Shown: positions 1 to 11,025, counted from the first letter of the stretch. The stretch: 64,000 nucleotides of DNA from Pempheris klunzingeri (GCF_042242105.1 NC_092012.1:34873978-34937977); one strand, 5' to 3'. A program made the numbers and translations. The notes: a model not told the origin generated them from the sequence alone.

Positions 1-783
1 GCTGTTGAGGCTGGCCCGGGGGCTGGAGTGTTTACTCGTGTCGCTGGCGGTGCTTGCATAGCTGGATCTGGGGCTGAGCACGCTGCTGCCCTCGCAGTGG
101 ACCAAACTAGACCTGGGGCTGGTGTACCTGTCCTGGCCCGGCACCACCAAGCTGGTGCGCGGGCTGCTGATGCTCGACCTCGGGCTGGCGTGCTTGCTCT
201 GCTCCTGAGAGGACAGGGAGGACGCCAGGCTGGACCGGGGGCTGGTGGCGTTGTACCTCCCGTCGTGGCTGCTGGTGATGCAGACGCTGTTGCACCTGTT
301 GCCGGGCAGAGCCACCGGCTTGTTGAGGGGCACGCCGTCGAAGGTGGAGCCGGTGCTGTACCGGTGGCCCTGCACCTCCAGGGAGTACCGCCGGTGCCTG
401 TCGGAGGCGCCCGTGTAGCAGGGCAGAGCCACCTCGGATTTGGTGCAGCAGCCCTCCTCGCTGTACGCCGCGTCCCTCTGCGGGGCGCAGAAGTCCACGG
501 GGACGGTGCGGGCGCAGGTCACGGGGCGCACCGGAGCCGCCGTGTACACTTTATTCCCGGAGGTGAAATTCTCCACGGTGTGATGCTGCTGGTGCGGCGC
601 GGAGGTGCCGTTCACGGGCTTACTCTTGTGCTCCGCTAGCGCCGGGGCAGAGAAGTCCAGCTCGGGGTTAATCACCAGGTCCCTCCGGGCTCCGTACATC
701 CCGTCCTGGTACGCGTCGTACAGGGAGAGGTCCTCCATCAGCGAGCCGGCCCGGAGCCCCAGATCCTCCTGGTAGTGCTCCAT
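1..783 (-). CDS. wtip: Ajuba/LIMD1/WTIP-family LIM adaptor, 5' coding exon (partial, probably wtip)
   Basis: The minus strand is open for 261 codons from ATG at 783-781 to the window edge, with no stop and no splice donor, so this is the start of a gene that continues to the left. The N-terminus (DLGLRAGSLMEDLSLYDAY, residues 7-25) resembles the N-terminus of LIMD1 as I remember it. Residues about 201-259 carry six SPRxS motifs, and the end (LSPRSSYASTASDTSKHSSP) closely resembles the serine/proline-rich linker of Ajuba. The family puts three LIM domains at the C-terminus, which would lie outside the window. These proteins shuttle between adherens junctions, centrosomes/basal bodies and the nucleus, and restrain LATS kinases in Hippo signalling. 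Which paralogue this is (wtip, ajuba or limd1) cannot be settled from the N-terminus alone. wtip is preferred from remembered linkage with heatr3-region genes on one teleost chromosome. Confidence in the family is higher than in the symbol. Confidence 0.72.
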   Translation of the reverse strand, partial: MEHYQEDLGLRAGSLMEDLSLYDAYQDGMYGARRDLVINPELDFSAPALAEHKSKPVNGTSAPHQQHHTVENFTSGNKVYTAAPVRPVTCARTVPVDFCAPQRDAAYSEEGCCTKSEVALPCYTGASDRHRRYSLEVQGHRYSTGSTFDGVPLNKPVALPGNRCNSVCITSSHDGRYNATSPRSSLASSLSSQEQSKHASPRSSISSPRTSLVVPGQDRYTSPRSSLVHCEGSSVLSPRSSYASTASDTSKHSSPRASLNS

Positions 784-1530
784 GTTGGGGACAGAAACAA
801 GTTGAGAGTGCGCTCCGCTCCGCGAGCCAAACTAGCGAGCGCCGCGCAGCTCCGGCTGCATTTCACATGGAAATCAAAACAAAACGCCGCGGTGCTCCGT
901 CCGGCTCTACTGAAAACCTCCGACCGACTCACCGACCGCCGCCGCCTCCGTCCGCATCGTCCGCCGCCGCTTTGCCCCCTCGGCCGAAAAAACAAACTCT
1001 TTGTCACAGTTTGGGCCGACGGGGATACGTTTGTCAACTTCAGTTTTTGTTAAGTTGAAAGGTCTTTACAGTCAATGGCGCGCTGCGCGGAGGAATTTCC
1101 CCTTGTTGGTTTTTCCTCTAGTTTCGCTCACGGCCCCCGTGCCACAAATCAAAGTCGGCCTGATAATCGCAAACGCCACGAACATCCTCCGTGTGCGGAC
1201 GAGAGCCCACCGAGCGGCCCACAACCGGAGGAAAACGGCGTTTTCCGCGGGGGACTCGTTTGCGTAAAAGGAATGCGGGGATGGAGACGGGCTGCGCTGC
1301 GCCTCTCTGGAATGTGGTTAATGCTGCAGAGAAACAATGATTGCGACCAACTCAGCAAGGGGCTGCCGGCCCTGTGAAAAGAGGGGAGTTTGGAGAGAAG
1401 GGGACGTCTGCACTCATCCCAGGCCCTCTGAAACACCACGCTCAGCCTCACCTGGCCCGACTCCTCCACACCGGCACCGGGCCGGAGCACGGAGGGCGCG
1501 GGTCGAACCGCCCCACTTTATCCACAGTTT
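784..1530 (-). promoter_or_regulatory. CpG-rich promoter and 5' UTR of the LIM-adaptor gene
   Basis: The sequence directly upstream of the minus-strand ATG is GC- and CpG-rich to about 1.5 kb and then turns AT-rich. This is the usual form of a vertebrate CpG-island promoter. No TATA box is evident. The exact start site cannot be placed. Short open frames on both strands here look like by-products of high GC. Confidence 0.5.
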
Positions 1531-1597
1531 GATCTCTCACACAGAGAAAGATAAAGATATCCTCGGCTCTCCCCAACACAGGCGCTTACATGTGCAG

Positions 1598-2031
1598 CAA
1601 AGTAACTGAGTACATCTACTCAGTTACTGCACCTCTCACACTTTATTCTCCACATCCACTGAGGTGGACTTTTTTACTGCACTACATTCATCTGACAGCT
1701 TCACCTCTTCTTCTTCTTCTCCACACATTCAGATTAATAACATAAAATACAGCTTGCAAATACTTTTTAATGCCAAATAATAGGCTATGATTGGACTTTA
1801 TTGATCCCCATGAAGTGCAGTTAAAGTAGCTCAACCTTCACCAGCTACAACACTAAAGAGATGAATGAACACATGAATGATTAGAATCCAATAATACAAC
1901 ATATGAGAGTCTGAAATGGTAGTTTAAGTATATTTAAGTATGTTTAGGTGCTAATATTTCAGTCCTTTTAACAGAGCACGTTCTACATTTACACTACTTC
2001 AGTAGAGATCTGAGTACGTCCTCCTCTGACT
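1598..2031. mobile_element. Teleost interspersed repeat (AGTAC...CTCAGTTACT type)
   Basis: The block begins with GAGTACATCTACTCAGTTAC, contains TTTTTACTGCACTACATTCA followed by TCTGACAGCTTC, and closes with GATCTGAGTACGTCCTCCTC. These are hallmarks of a very common fish nonautonomous repeat whose ends read roughly 'agtacatttactcaagtac ... gagtacttcttccacc'. It has no coding potential. The class is not certain from memory. Related debris recurs near 50.1, 50.3, 52.2 and 52.45 kb. Confidence 0.55.
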
Positions 2032-2515
2032 GTAGGATAACTGACCACAGGTTCTTAGATGAATATTATGAGGTTCACATGATCCAAGTCTCAGAGACAG
2101 GGTCCATTCAGGAAATGATTACTCTAATCTTATGTTGGGCTGCACTAAACTTTTATCTTTAATTTTAAGTAGAACTGAACTGAATGCAAAGTGTTTGAGT
2201 CACTTAAAAGAAATGAGACGGCCCAGATGGAGGCCGTGGTTCATGTAGTATTTGGCATTTTGCCACAGTAGACCGGCTGTTAAACCAGGTTTCTATATCT
2301 TTATCTTCATCAGGGGCCTTTACACATGAAAACATCACATGTGCCTTGTAAAGTTTTTTTATTAGTCAGTTCTGAGAACATCTCTCCGTATTTATATCAC
2401 TGTTGCACAAAAACAGCATTAAAAACATGATGATGATCCATCTTTGCCCCCACAGATGTTCACAGTAAGAGCGGTAGAGTTGGACATTTAGTCTCTGAAG
2501 TAAAATGAGTCCAGT

Positions 2516-2521
2516 TTTATT
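2516..2521 (-). terminator. Poly(A) signal candidate for sdr42e1
   Basis: Plus-strand TTTATT reads AATAAA on the minus strand, about 115 bases past the sdr42e1 stop. A second AATAAA lies at 2358-2363, so either could serve. Confidence 0.45.
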
Positions 2522-2635
2522 TTCACCGAGCTGGTCTGTAGGTCAAATAAAAAGTCCTGTTAACAGCCCAGTAGGAGCCGGTCTTCACGCCGCTTTCCGG
2601 GGATGCATCAGTGATGTTTTTGCTGTCGTTGCTCA

Positions 2636-4061
2636 TCAACTTCCAACGACTGGGAGGAAGGAGAGCGCCACGGCAACCAAGGCGGCGACAAACAGGATGT
2701 CGAGCAGCAACCGATTGAGGAAGGAGCCGTGGGATCTTTTCCCGTGGCCTCTGCTTCTAAACCATTGTACGACCTCTTCCAGGTTGTGCTCCTGGGGCTC
2801 ATAGCCCAGCTCCGCCTTGGCTTTTGCCATGCTGAAGTAGTGCGTCACGCCAGTTTTATACACCTCCGTACGCGTCAGCAGTGGCTGGAAGTTATAGAAG
2901 GGCCCGACGAGGTGGTGAATCATTTCTGTGAGGAAGGCCACAAAGTAAATGAGAGAGACGGGGAGGCGCAGTGTGGGGAAGGGATAGCCCAAGCCCTCCA
3001 CGAGAGGCCGGAAGAACTCAAAATTGTTGACAGGCCTGCCGTCTGAGATAAAGTAGGCCTGTCCGGCAGAGCGGTGCTGCCTCTCGGAGGTGAGAGCCTC
3101 TGCGGCGAGCTCGTGTGCTGACACCAGGTTGTCCACGTGGACAAACTCCACCAGGCTGCTGGGCTCGCCGTAAACAAACCTGAAGATCCCCCTCTCTATG
3201 TACCCAACTATCCTGGGCAGGTGCCTCTGCTCACCAGGCCCGTAGATTCCTGCTGGACGCAGAGCACAGCTTCTCAGCACCCCGGAGCCGCCCCTCAGCT
3301 CCGTGCCGTTGGCCTTCAGCACCGCCATCTCGGCCAGGGACTTGGTTCTGGAGTAGTGGTCCGGGTGGAGATGGAGAGGTAGGTAGGGGAGGCTTTCGTC
3401 CCCGTTCTCTATCACCTGGCCACCAAACACCACGTTGAAGGTGCTGGTGTAAACCAGCCTGGGCACTCTGTGCTCACCACACGCCCTCAGGACGTTCTCT
3501 GTGCCCTGGACATTCACCTGCTCGATCAGATGCCGGTTCAGCTGCTCCCTGCCGGACATGCCGTAGGAGGCGATGTGGAACACACAGTCCACGCCGGCGG
3601 TGACCCTCTCCACTTGTGCATAGTCGCGTATGTCTCCTTGAACAAACACAATGTCCTCTGGCAGGTCCCGGTTCGGAGGGACTGTGTCAAACACGGTGAT
3701 CTTGGCTCCTTTGTTATGCAGAGAGCGTGCCAGGCTGCAGGGGAACACGGGTTACGGTGCATTAATTCATCTGTGCGTGAACCATGACACTTACCAGTCC
3801 TCCATTTTAACTAAATATTTTAACTGTGAATCTATGACAAGAACACACTGCCTGCATGCAATACAACCACAGCTCGGCCACAGATCCAGTGTGAGATAAC
3901 TGGTGCCACAGCGCCACCTTGTTGTAGAGAAGCAGTGTGACACCTCAGAGGTCTGTCCTCACTAACTAACTATCAAAACAATATGAAATATGTTCTTACC
4001 GACAACCAAAGTAGCCACATCCTCCTGTTATCAAAAACGTGTCTCTGCGTGCTTTTTCCAT
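2636..4061 (-). CDS. sdr42e1: Short-chain dehydrogenase/reductase family 42E member 1
   Basis: There are two coding exons on the minus strand: 4061-4000 and 3734-2636. The intron has donor GTAAG at 3999-3995 and acceptor CAG ending at 3735, and the junction splits an Arg codon. The spliced product is 386 aa, against 393 for human SDR42E1, and matches it closely throughout. The Rossmann nucleotide motif TGGCGYFG is at 12-19. Catalytic Ser118 and the Y148-S-R-T-K152 signature give an intact extended-SDR active site. The stretches HIASYGMSGREQLNR and CALRPAGIYGPGEQRHLPRI are near-invariant family blocks. A hydrophobic C-terminal segment (about 362-383) predicts a membrane anchor, as in 3-beta-HSD relatives. 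Its substrate is not settled; a sterol or steroid is the family expectation. An acceptor-like CTGCAG before 4076 suggests a noncoding 5' exon further upstream. The gene looks fully functional. Confidence 0.95.
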
Positions 4062-5158
4062 TGCAGGAGGGCGAACCTGCAGGTTAATAAGACAAGATTA
4101 GACTTATTAATAGGAAAACGACCACAAGTTTAGCAGTGTAGGCTCATAAGTGTCGAAAATGTGCAGAAACAAGCAACAAAATGCTGCTAAAGGGGGAAGT
4201 GATCTAACCTGCAGTCTGTCTGTCTACTTCTCTGACCCCGTGCTTGTGTAATTCTCCTTTTGTGTAATTAGTTGCATGTAGCTGAACATTATTTCTATGT
4301 ATCACTATTCCAGCACTGCCATAATAAAGCTAACACTACCTAGCTCACAGACTACCGCGCTTATCTTTGATTGTCGCTAATGCCATGCGTCAAACTAGGC
4401 ATCAAAGTGGGGCACTGAGACATGCGCAGACCGTCGTTTGGATAAGTTAGAGGTCTATAACGTTACTCTAAACTATTTAAGTTCACGTCTTCACTGTCGG
4501 TACCAACCTCAACATAAACCAGGTGGAAAACGGTTAAAATGTCTGTTGACTATCACTCTTTTGCCGGCGGGCACTTCCGGGGTCGGTGCTGTGCGTGATT
4601 TCTATTACGTAACTTACGCAACGTAATCAGAAGCAGGGTAACACAGGAAGTGAGGCGACATAACCTTCACAATAGAACATTTAATATGGGGATTGACCGA
4701 TAACTGGTAGCTAATTCTGACTAAAACTCACCCCGAGGTGTAAAATTCAGAAACACAGAAACGTGTGTCAAGTAAAAGTGTGATTTTATTATTATTATAT
4801 ATGATAATGCAATGGCATAGAGTGTAAGTTCTTTTATTTTGAAAGTTGCAGCTACACTGCTAGATGCGCTTTTCCAGAACGTTTCCGGTATGCACAATAT
4901 GCAGCAAAGTAGAAAAGTTTGGTATTTAAAAGTCCCACTCAGTAAATGGAAACTCGTTTCAGAGAAATATTGAAAACTCAATCATATGCGTCAGTTGTTT
5001 TACATTTGCCAGCTGCAACATTAAAGTGACGAGCACGTTATTGACCCAAACTTTTAATATTTTGATGCCAATAGAGAGAGAGAGAGAGAGAGAGTGAGAG
5101 AGAGAGTGAGAAGGTATGCAGCTGAGCCATCATCATCATCATCATCATCAGACTGCAG
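4062..5158. promoter_or_regulatory. Head-to-head upstream region between sdr42e1 (-) and nat (+)
   Basis: No coding sequence is seen. The two flanking genes are divergently transcribed, so both promoters must lie here or close by. Possible noncoding first-exon donors are CAG|GTAAGA at 5158/5159 on plus, which would splice toward the nat coding exon, and GTAAGT-like or GTGAGC-like sites on minus near 4.35 and 4.61 kb for sdr42e1. A (GA)n tract (about 5071-5109) and an (ATC)n tract (about 5128-5150) sit in the putative nat 5' exon. All exon assignments here are inference from splice-site look. Confidence 0.3.
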
Positions 5159-5524
5159 GTAAGAGGTCCGATCATCAGCGCATTAAAAGGTGCAGCGTGT
5201 GTGACAAACTTTAGCAGCTGAACAAGAAACTCAGCCGTGTTTTGATCGTTGCTTGTTCTCAGAGAACAAATGTTGAAAACAGGAAGACAGCAAGCTGCTG
5301 CTCATGTGAATGTCTTCAGAGTCTTGTTTGAGAGAGTATGTGTCATGCGGAAGACCTTTCACGCCTTTTAAACCTGAAAAAGATTTGAACTCATGCCAAT
5401 GTGGGGAAATAATGAAGATCAGGGACTGTTTTATCATCACGTTGGAGGTTTGTCAACTCACACTGTCACAGGACATGAAGAGGCAAAGGTCCAAGATGAT
5501 TACAAGGTGGTCAAACGCTTAAAC

Positions 5525-6115
5525 AGGATTCAGTCAACCTTTACATTGCTCTTCTCAAACACACCAGACTCCATTCACAAAAACAGTAATTTTACCTTAC
5601 AAATTACTGGAGTTGCTGGTCTCCTGCTGCCCCGATTAGTTAGTTTGATCATGTTATTGTGTGACTTTGGTGTTTAAAAGGTAAGTTCAAATCCAATACC
5701 AAAGTTACTCATTAACACACACAAGTAAATGATCAAGGCAGCAGCAGAGCAGCAGCTCCTGTGTTCTGTTCTCTAAAATCCCTGTTTTAGTGAATGTAGT
5801 CTGGTGTGTGTGCTGTTTGTGGTTAAACCAAAAGGATCTTCCAGGTCTCTCTCTGTAGGGATCCTTTCCATGATGCTGTCACACACTTAGAATAACACTC
5901 TGAGCCTGTCAGTGGATCAAACAAGCTCTTTTAGTGGACCTACTGTGATCAGGTGCAGTTGTCCCAAAGGATCACGTTGCAGCCATTGCAGCCCGTTTGG
6001 TGGCTGCTGGCTGAGGTGATCTACTGGACCAGTTCCAACACTTTTAGTGGACCTACCAGTCCTTCAGACACCAGGATGTGAACAGAGAGGAGCCAGGGGT
6101 AGAAATACTGACTGT
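5525..6115 (+). mobile_element. TTAA-type inverted-repeat MITE, copy A (left end degraded)
   Basis: The left part carries the core ACACACCAGACTCCATTCAC and the GTGACTTTGGTGTTT segment. The right half (5775-6045) appears identical by eye to copies E and M, running from AAAATCCCTGTTTTAGTG to GACCAGTTCCAACACTTTT. It lies in the presumed nat 5' intron. Its right end lacks a clean TTAA. Confidence 0.8.
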
Positions 6116-6240
6116 GCCCTTCAAGTTGTAACTGAACTGAACTTCAAGTTGTAACTAAATTGCTTTAGTTGGTTTGCCTTCATTGTGGCTTATCAAAAAT
6201 TATTATAAATTCACAAAATGTGCTGTGTTTGGCAGGCGAG

Positions 6241-7113
6241 ATGAATTTGGAGGAATACTTCCAAAGAATTGGTTTCCGTGGATCTTCTGATAAACTGGAC
6301 CTGGAAACACTGAAGCTGCTCCACAGACAGCACGTCATGTCAGTCCCATTTGAAAACCTCAGCATTCACTGCGGCGAGAGGATCGACATGGACCTGGAGG
6401 TCTCTTTCAGGAAGATAGTGAGGAGCAGCCGGGGGGGCTGGTGCCTGGAGAACAACTCCCTGTTCGGCTGGGTGCTGAGAGAGATGGGCTACGACACCAC
6501 GATGTTGGGCTCCAGAGTTTTCAACGATATCATCGGGGACTTCGGCCTCCTCGATTCTCACATCATCAACAAGGTCGTCATCGATGGAAAGGCTTACATA
6601 GCAGATGTGAGCTTTGGGGTGTCGTACCAGGTGTGGGAGCCCCTGGAGCTGGTCTCTGGGAAGGACCAGCCTCAGCCGGCGGGCGTCTTTCGTCTCCTAG
6701 ACAAGGGGGGCGTCTGGGTGCTGGAGAAGACCAGCAGGAGGCCGGAGGTGTCCAATCCAGAGTTTGCCAAATCAAGTCTGGTGAGCAAGGCCCAAACGAA
6801 GCCGATCTACTGCTTCACCCTGGAGCCTCGTGGGGCCGAACATTTCTCAGAGATAAACCTCACACTCCAGACAGACCCCACCTCGCTGTTCACCAACAAG
6901 TCCATCTGCTCTTTGCAGACGCCCACTGGGTTCAGAGCCCTGATTGGCTTGATCTACAGCGAGGTCACCTACAAGCCAGAGGACGGCGTCGATGTCTTCG
7001 ACATGCGGCACATAGCCGAGGACGAGGTAGAGCAGATCCTGAGGGAGAAGTTCAACATGCAGCTGCAGAGCAAACTGAAGCCTGTGAGCAACAAGTCCTC
7101 GTACACACTCTGA
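6241..7113 (+). CDS. nat: Arylamine N-acetyltransferase (NAT1/NAT2 family)
   Basis: The protein is 290 aa, exactly the length of human NAT1 and NAT2, in one uninterrupted exon as in mammals. The acceptor TTGGCAG just before GCGAGATG supports the start at 6241; a noncoding 5' exon is expected upstream. The catalytic triad is intact at family-standard positions: Cys68 (RGGWCLENN), His107 (LLDSHIIN) and Asp122 (YIADVSFG). VPFENLSIHCGERI (35-48) is the conserved N-terminal block. The enzyme is cytosolic and transfers acetyl from acetyl-CoA to arylamines and hydrazines by a ping-pong mechanism through Cys68. Teleost NATs do not map one-to-one to human NAT1/NAT2, so no numbered symbol is given. The gene is complete with no damage, and divergent from sdr42e1. 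Confidence 0.95.
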   Translation: MNLEEYFQRIGFRGSSDKLDLETLKLLHRQHVMSVPFENLSIHCGERIDMDLEVSFRKIVRSSRGGWCLENNSLFGWVLREMGYDTTMLGSRVFNDIIGDFGLLDSHIINKVVIDGKAYIADVSFGVSYQVWEPLELVSGKDQPQPAGVFRLLDKGGVWVLEKTSRRPEVSNPEFAKSSLVSKAQTKPIYCFTLEPRGAEHFSEINLTLQTDPTSLFTNKSICSLQTPTGFRALIGLIYSEVTYKPEDGVDVFDMRHIAEDEVEQILREKFNMQLQSKLKPVSNKSSYTL

Positions 7114-7662
7114 AGTCACGAGGTCATCGGTCCCAAACACCACCAGTGCCTGGAACAGAAGAAGAGGCAACCTTTTCAACTGTTTTAACAATAATCACAG
7201 TAATATCTTTTGTTTTTCCTACTATAATCATTATCTTCTCACTATAAAGTACACAAATATTGTTTGAAATATTATAAAAACCTGTGCTGTATGGTTATGT
7301 ACTGATGTGCATGCATATGTGTAAACTAAATACTGTATATGCATGTGCACCATCATACTGCACAAATTCTGATAATTATCAATTACATTTTTAGTATTTT
7401 CTTTACTATTATGATTATTTAAGATATATAAACATTGTAAGAATGCTAAAAGTGTGAGCAACATCATCATAAGTGAATGTAATTCTTGCACTCCAACATC
7501 CTAAAAACATGGAACATGGTGCCCAATCTGAAAACCACCCATTTTCTGTTTGGATGTGACTCACCAGGGAGAGCAGTGTGTTAATGTTGACGAGGTTTGT
7601 AATACGGACGTTACAGTGATTGGCAGCTGTCTGTTTTCTGTCTGTCACGTCTTCATGTGGTG

Positions 7663-7668
7663 AATAAA
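7663..7668 (+). terminator. Poly(A) signal AATAAA for nat
   Basis: AATAAA lies about 550 bases past the nat stop and is the first canonical hexamer in that 3' region. The stretch 7669-8160 is AT-rich with no gene seen. Confidence 0.55.
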
Positions 7669-8159
7669 TTAAATGATACTCAAAAGGTTCAGACTGTCCT
7701 ACTGAATGAAAACATCCACATTAATGATTCAGCCAAGTGACTGTGCTAAGTCCATTTAAAACGATATTAATTAATGAACATATTTAAGCTGTACAATTGT
7801 ACCGGTACGTTTCAGGTTTTAAGATATCAGGTAAGCACATCTTTGTCCTCTTTTAAATCCCCCTTTCAAATGCAGTTTTACATGATGAATCTTTTTCTGT
7901 GTATGTCTATAAAATCTGTCATTTTATTAACTTAATATCTCATTGTACACTTTATTTTAGCTTATTCCCAGGGTTGTCTTTTTATAAATATTATAAATAT
8001 TTTTTCTGTTGTGATTATTATTACTATTTATTGTTGTTGTTAGTGTTATTAAACCTTCTTCTGAAATATTTCTATTATTTTATATGATAATATTTACTAT
8101 TGTTTTTTTTAAAAATATTTACTATCGTTAAAGCGTCTTTTATTTTGTTAAATTGAATG

Positions 8160-8339
8160 TCTGTCTTCTCATTGGACCAGGAGGTAGGAGGCGGGACTTT
8201 AGGGCCTTGTACCGCCTTTTCATTGTATTTCCATCCAATCACGTTAGAGCTGAGCACACAGCCAGCGCCGATTGGCCAGCGCGGCCTGTCCTTCAGCCGA
8301 GGGGGGAAACAGGGGCTCAGGCAGCCGGGACGCGCAGAC
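8160..8339 (+). promoter_or_regulatory. cnep1r1 promoter with three CCAAT boxes and a GC box
   Basis: CCAAT/ATTGG pentamers occur at 8171-8175 (reverse), 8235-8239 (forward) and 8271-8275 (reverse). A GGCGGGAC GC-box-like site is near 8190. The sequence shifts from AT-rich to GC-rich here and ends at the cnep1r1 ATG, with a purine at -3. The layout suggests a TATA-less NF-Y/Sp1 housekeeping promoter; factor binding is inferred from motifs only. Confidence 0.55.
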
Positions 8340-10015
8340 ATGAACTCCCTGGAACAGGCCGAAGGTAACCAGCGCAGAAAACAACTCTAATCAACACAGT
8401 CTCGTCTCTGTTTGCCTCATAGCAACAATCACCAAAGGAATACCGAAGAAGTGTCCTAAAATGGGGTCTCACAGATCGGCGCAACGTTAAGTTAGCGGGC
8501 TAGCGGCAGTTAGCATGTTTGCTAGCTTCACTGACAGCCGGCCAGAGGCTCGTTCAGTTATTAGCTAACTCCTATTCCGCCTTTAAGGCTGCTTCTGTTG
8601 TCCGGAAAGCCCTTACATGGACAGATAAGTGTCGCCAACAGTCAGTGTAACATAATCGACTTGTGAGAGAAACGTTACGCTTCTGTCTTCACTCCAGTTT
8701 AACCACAGTTTGACCATTCAGATGTAAACTGGGCTTCACCATGTTCAGGCTCTGTGTGCATCACATGACACAATCCAGAGGAGAGCCAGTAGTTTGGTGC
8801 TGATATCAGGTCCCACTGCTGTGTCTCAGCGTGCCCTTCTCTTGTTTCAGACCTGAAGGCCTTTGAGAGAAGACTGACAGAGTATGTCTCCTGTTTGCAG
8901 CCTGCAACAGGCAGGTGGAGAAGTAAGTGGCTGTAGAAACCAGGATTACATGGTGACTGTAGAGCCTGGTTCATGTTGTCACTCACCTGTCCTGTTTCAG
9001 TGATTCTCATCGTGGTGTCTGTCTGTACGGCTACTGGGGCCTGGAACTGGTTAATAGACCCCGACACACAGAAGGTATGGACAGCAGGGCTGAGCAGTGA
9101 GATAAAGTGTGACTTTTAAAGCAGTATTTTTGATTAGTCGGTGCACTTCACTATGATTTTTGTAGCTCACTATAGATGAGAGTGAAGGTTTTCTTATTGA
9201 CTTGGTCATTATGCTGCTTTGTTCTTCTTTGTTTCTGCAGGTCTCTTTCTTTTCGTCACTGTGGAATCATCCCTTCTTCACCATCAGCTGCATCACTCTC
9301 ATAGCTCTCTTCTTTGCTGGGATTCACAAACGAGTTGTGGCACCATCAATGTATCCTTTGTCTGTCGCGGCTGAAGGAGAACTCCAGTAAATTTAATCCC
9401 GGGTCCTATTTGTACATATCCTGGTGTCTGACCGCATTATGGAAAGGATCCCTACAGAGATAGGGTTACACACCAGACTCCATTCACAAAAACAGCAATT
9501 TTACCTCACAGAACACAGGAGCTGCTGGTTCACTGCTGGCTTGATCGCTTAGTTTGTTTGTGTTACTGTGCGTTACACAGATGTTGTGTTGGATCTGAAT
9601 TAACCCTCTAAAACACCAAAGTCACACAATAACACAAACAATCTAACCCATCGAGGCAGCGGTAGACCGGCTACTCCTGTATTCTGTGAGGTAAAATGAC
9701 TGTTTTTGTGAAGGGAGTCTGGTGTCTTTGAGGAGAGTGATATAACAGCTGTTAAAAGGTTGATTAATTCTCGTTCAAGCTTTTGCCGTCCCGGTTATCA
9801 TCTTTGACCTTTGCCTCTTCAGCATCGCCGCCCGCTGTCGGACGGTTTTAGCAGAATACAACATGTCCTGTGACGATGTGAGTCAGCAAGTCTCTTTGGC
9901 CACTGTGACCTGCGACCACTTGTATTATTGTCAGACTGCAAACACACGTGTTTATATTTCTGTGTTTTTACAGACGGGGAAACTTATTCTGAAGCCACGA
10001 CCGAACATCCAATAA
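8340..10015 (+). CDS. cnep1r1: Nuclear envelope phosphatase regulatory subunit 1 (TMEM188)
   Basis: There are six exons: 8340-8364, 8851-8922, 9001-9074, 9241-9350, 9823-9877 and 9974-10015, all with GT-AG introns. The product is 125 aa, the same length as human CNEP1R1 and nearly identical (for example [13 protein letters not shown] and [15 protein letters not shown]). Two membrane spans (about 34-53 and 67-87) form a hairpin, and the conserved C-terminal tail ends near [16 protein letters not shown]. The family protein binds and stabilises the phosphatase CTDNEP1 at the nuclear envelope/ER, where the complex dephosphorylates lipin and so limits membrane lipid synthesis. Intron 4 holds a transposon copy (about 9385-9760). 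The gene is intact, and it precedes heatr3 in the same orientation, as in human. Confidence 0.97.
9385..9760 (+). mobile_element. TTAA-type inverted-repeat MITE, copy B (internal fragment)
   Basis: This copy, in cnep1r1 intron 4, contains GAGAACTCCAGT, GGAAAGGATCCCTACAGAGA, ACACCAGACTCCATTCACAA and AACACCAAAGTCACACAATA, all shared with other copies. The terminal arms are mostly missing. Confidence 0.75.
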
Positions 10016-10331
10016 CTGTGTGTGAGCGTGAGCAGGGTGGTCAGACAGACAGACAGACGGCGTCCCTGGTCTTGGTTGACAGCCACTGACGGCTCGGCGG
10101 CGTGAGTCCTCCGGGTGGCGTGAACAGCGCAGAGGCAGACCTGGTAGAAGAGACGTGATTGGGCCTTTTTATCGGTCGCTGCGCTGACGCCACCTCTGAA
10201 GCTGCTGATCCGCTCTCAATGTCTTTTGAGATATTTCGCCCCGTCAGTGTCGATTCAAATGTGTTTATTTCTGTTTCTAACGTTGAGCATGTGTTTTATC
10301 TAAATGTTTCTATTTTTAAAGTTATTTACCT

Positions 10332-10337
10332 AATAAA
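10332..10337 (+). terminator. Poly(A) signal AATAAA for cnep1r1
   Basis: AATAAA lies about 317 bases after the stop, and another hexamer sits near 10.43 kb. The following AT-rich stretch to about 10.8 kb shows nothing else. Confidence 0.6.
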
Positions 10338-10829
10338 TACTTGAGGTGTGAACATTATTTCTCCTTCAAGTTTTTTTGGTTTTCACTTTAAATGCAAATA
10401 ATATTTTTGTGTTTTTAGGAACAAAAGAGTGAATAAATAATCGACAGAGGAATGAAAAACAAACACAAAAGGGAAAATTGAGTTGGATTTATTTGAGTTT
10501 TTATGATTTTAACAAGTTTGAAAGATTTAAAAAGACTCATTGACGCAGTGTGTCCAAAAATAATGACAGTACCTAACTTTTTATGTGTTTTATCACATAT
10601 AAAGCCTCTTCCTGTGGTTTATTTGCTGTTTGTGATAAACTACAAAAAAACTGATATGTCTATCAAGCTTTTTAATCCTTATTTCACACAATCAAATACC
10701 AAACAGACATTATCATTGTTTAAAACATAATGATAATTATTTATAAATATTTAAACAGGGAGAGAAAAATATGATACAATTAGAATAAACTGTGATCAAA
10801 AATAACACGTCATTTTTAAAAGGACTTAA

Positions 10830-11025
10830 ATGGTTTGACGCTCGCGTGGTGCTCTCCGGGGTTTTACGACAGCCCCTCCGCTTTCTGTCATGAACGACCA
10901 GCTTTACGGCAGCCAGCAGTCTTCCACATGGGCTCCGAGCAGGCCGGAGCCGGAGTGAGTGTCTGAGGCTCGCTGACGAGGAGAAAACCCGCCTTACCGA
11001 CTCTGACACCGTGACAGCGACTGAG
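10830..11025 (+). promoter_or_regulatory. heatr3 proximal promoter / 5' UTR
   Basis: The composition changes sharply from AT-rich to CpG-containing about 200 bases before the heatr3 ATG, which has a good context (purine at -3 and G at +4). No TATA box stands out. The extent is a guess from composition. Confidence 0.35.

Noticed and set aside
28-639. Plus-strand open frame of 203 codons opposite the LIM-adaptor exon
   Set aside because: It is the antisense shadow of a GC-rich Ser/Pro coding exon, low in complexity (Ala/Gly/Val), with no family resemblance.
6441-7247. 268-codon plus-strand frame overlapping nat
   Set aside because: Out-of-frame shadow of the nat coding sequence, which has the complete catalytic triad in another frame.
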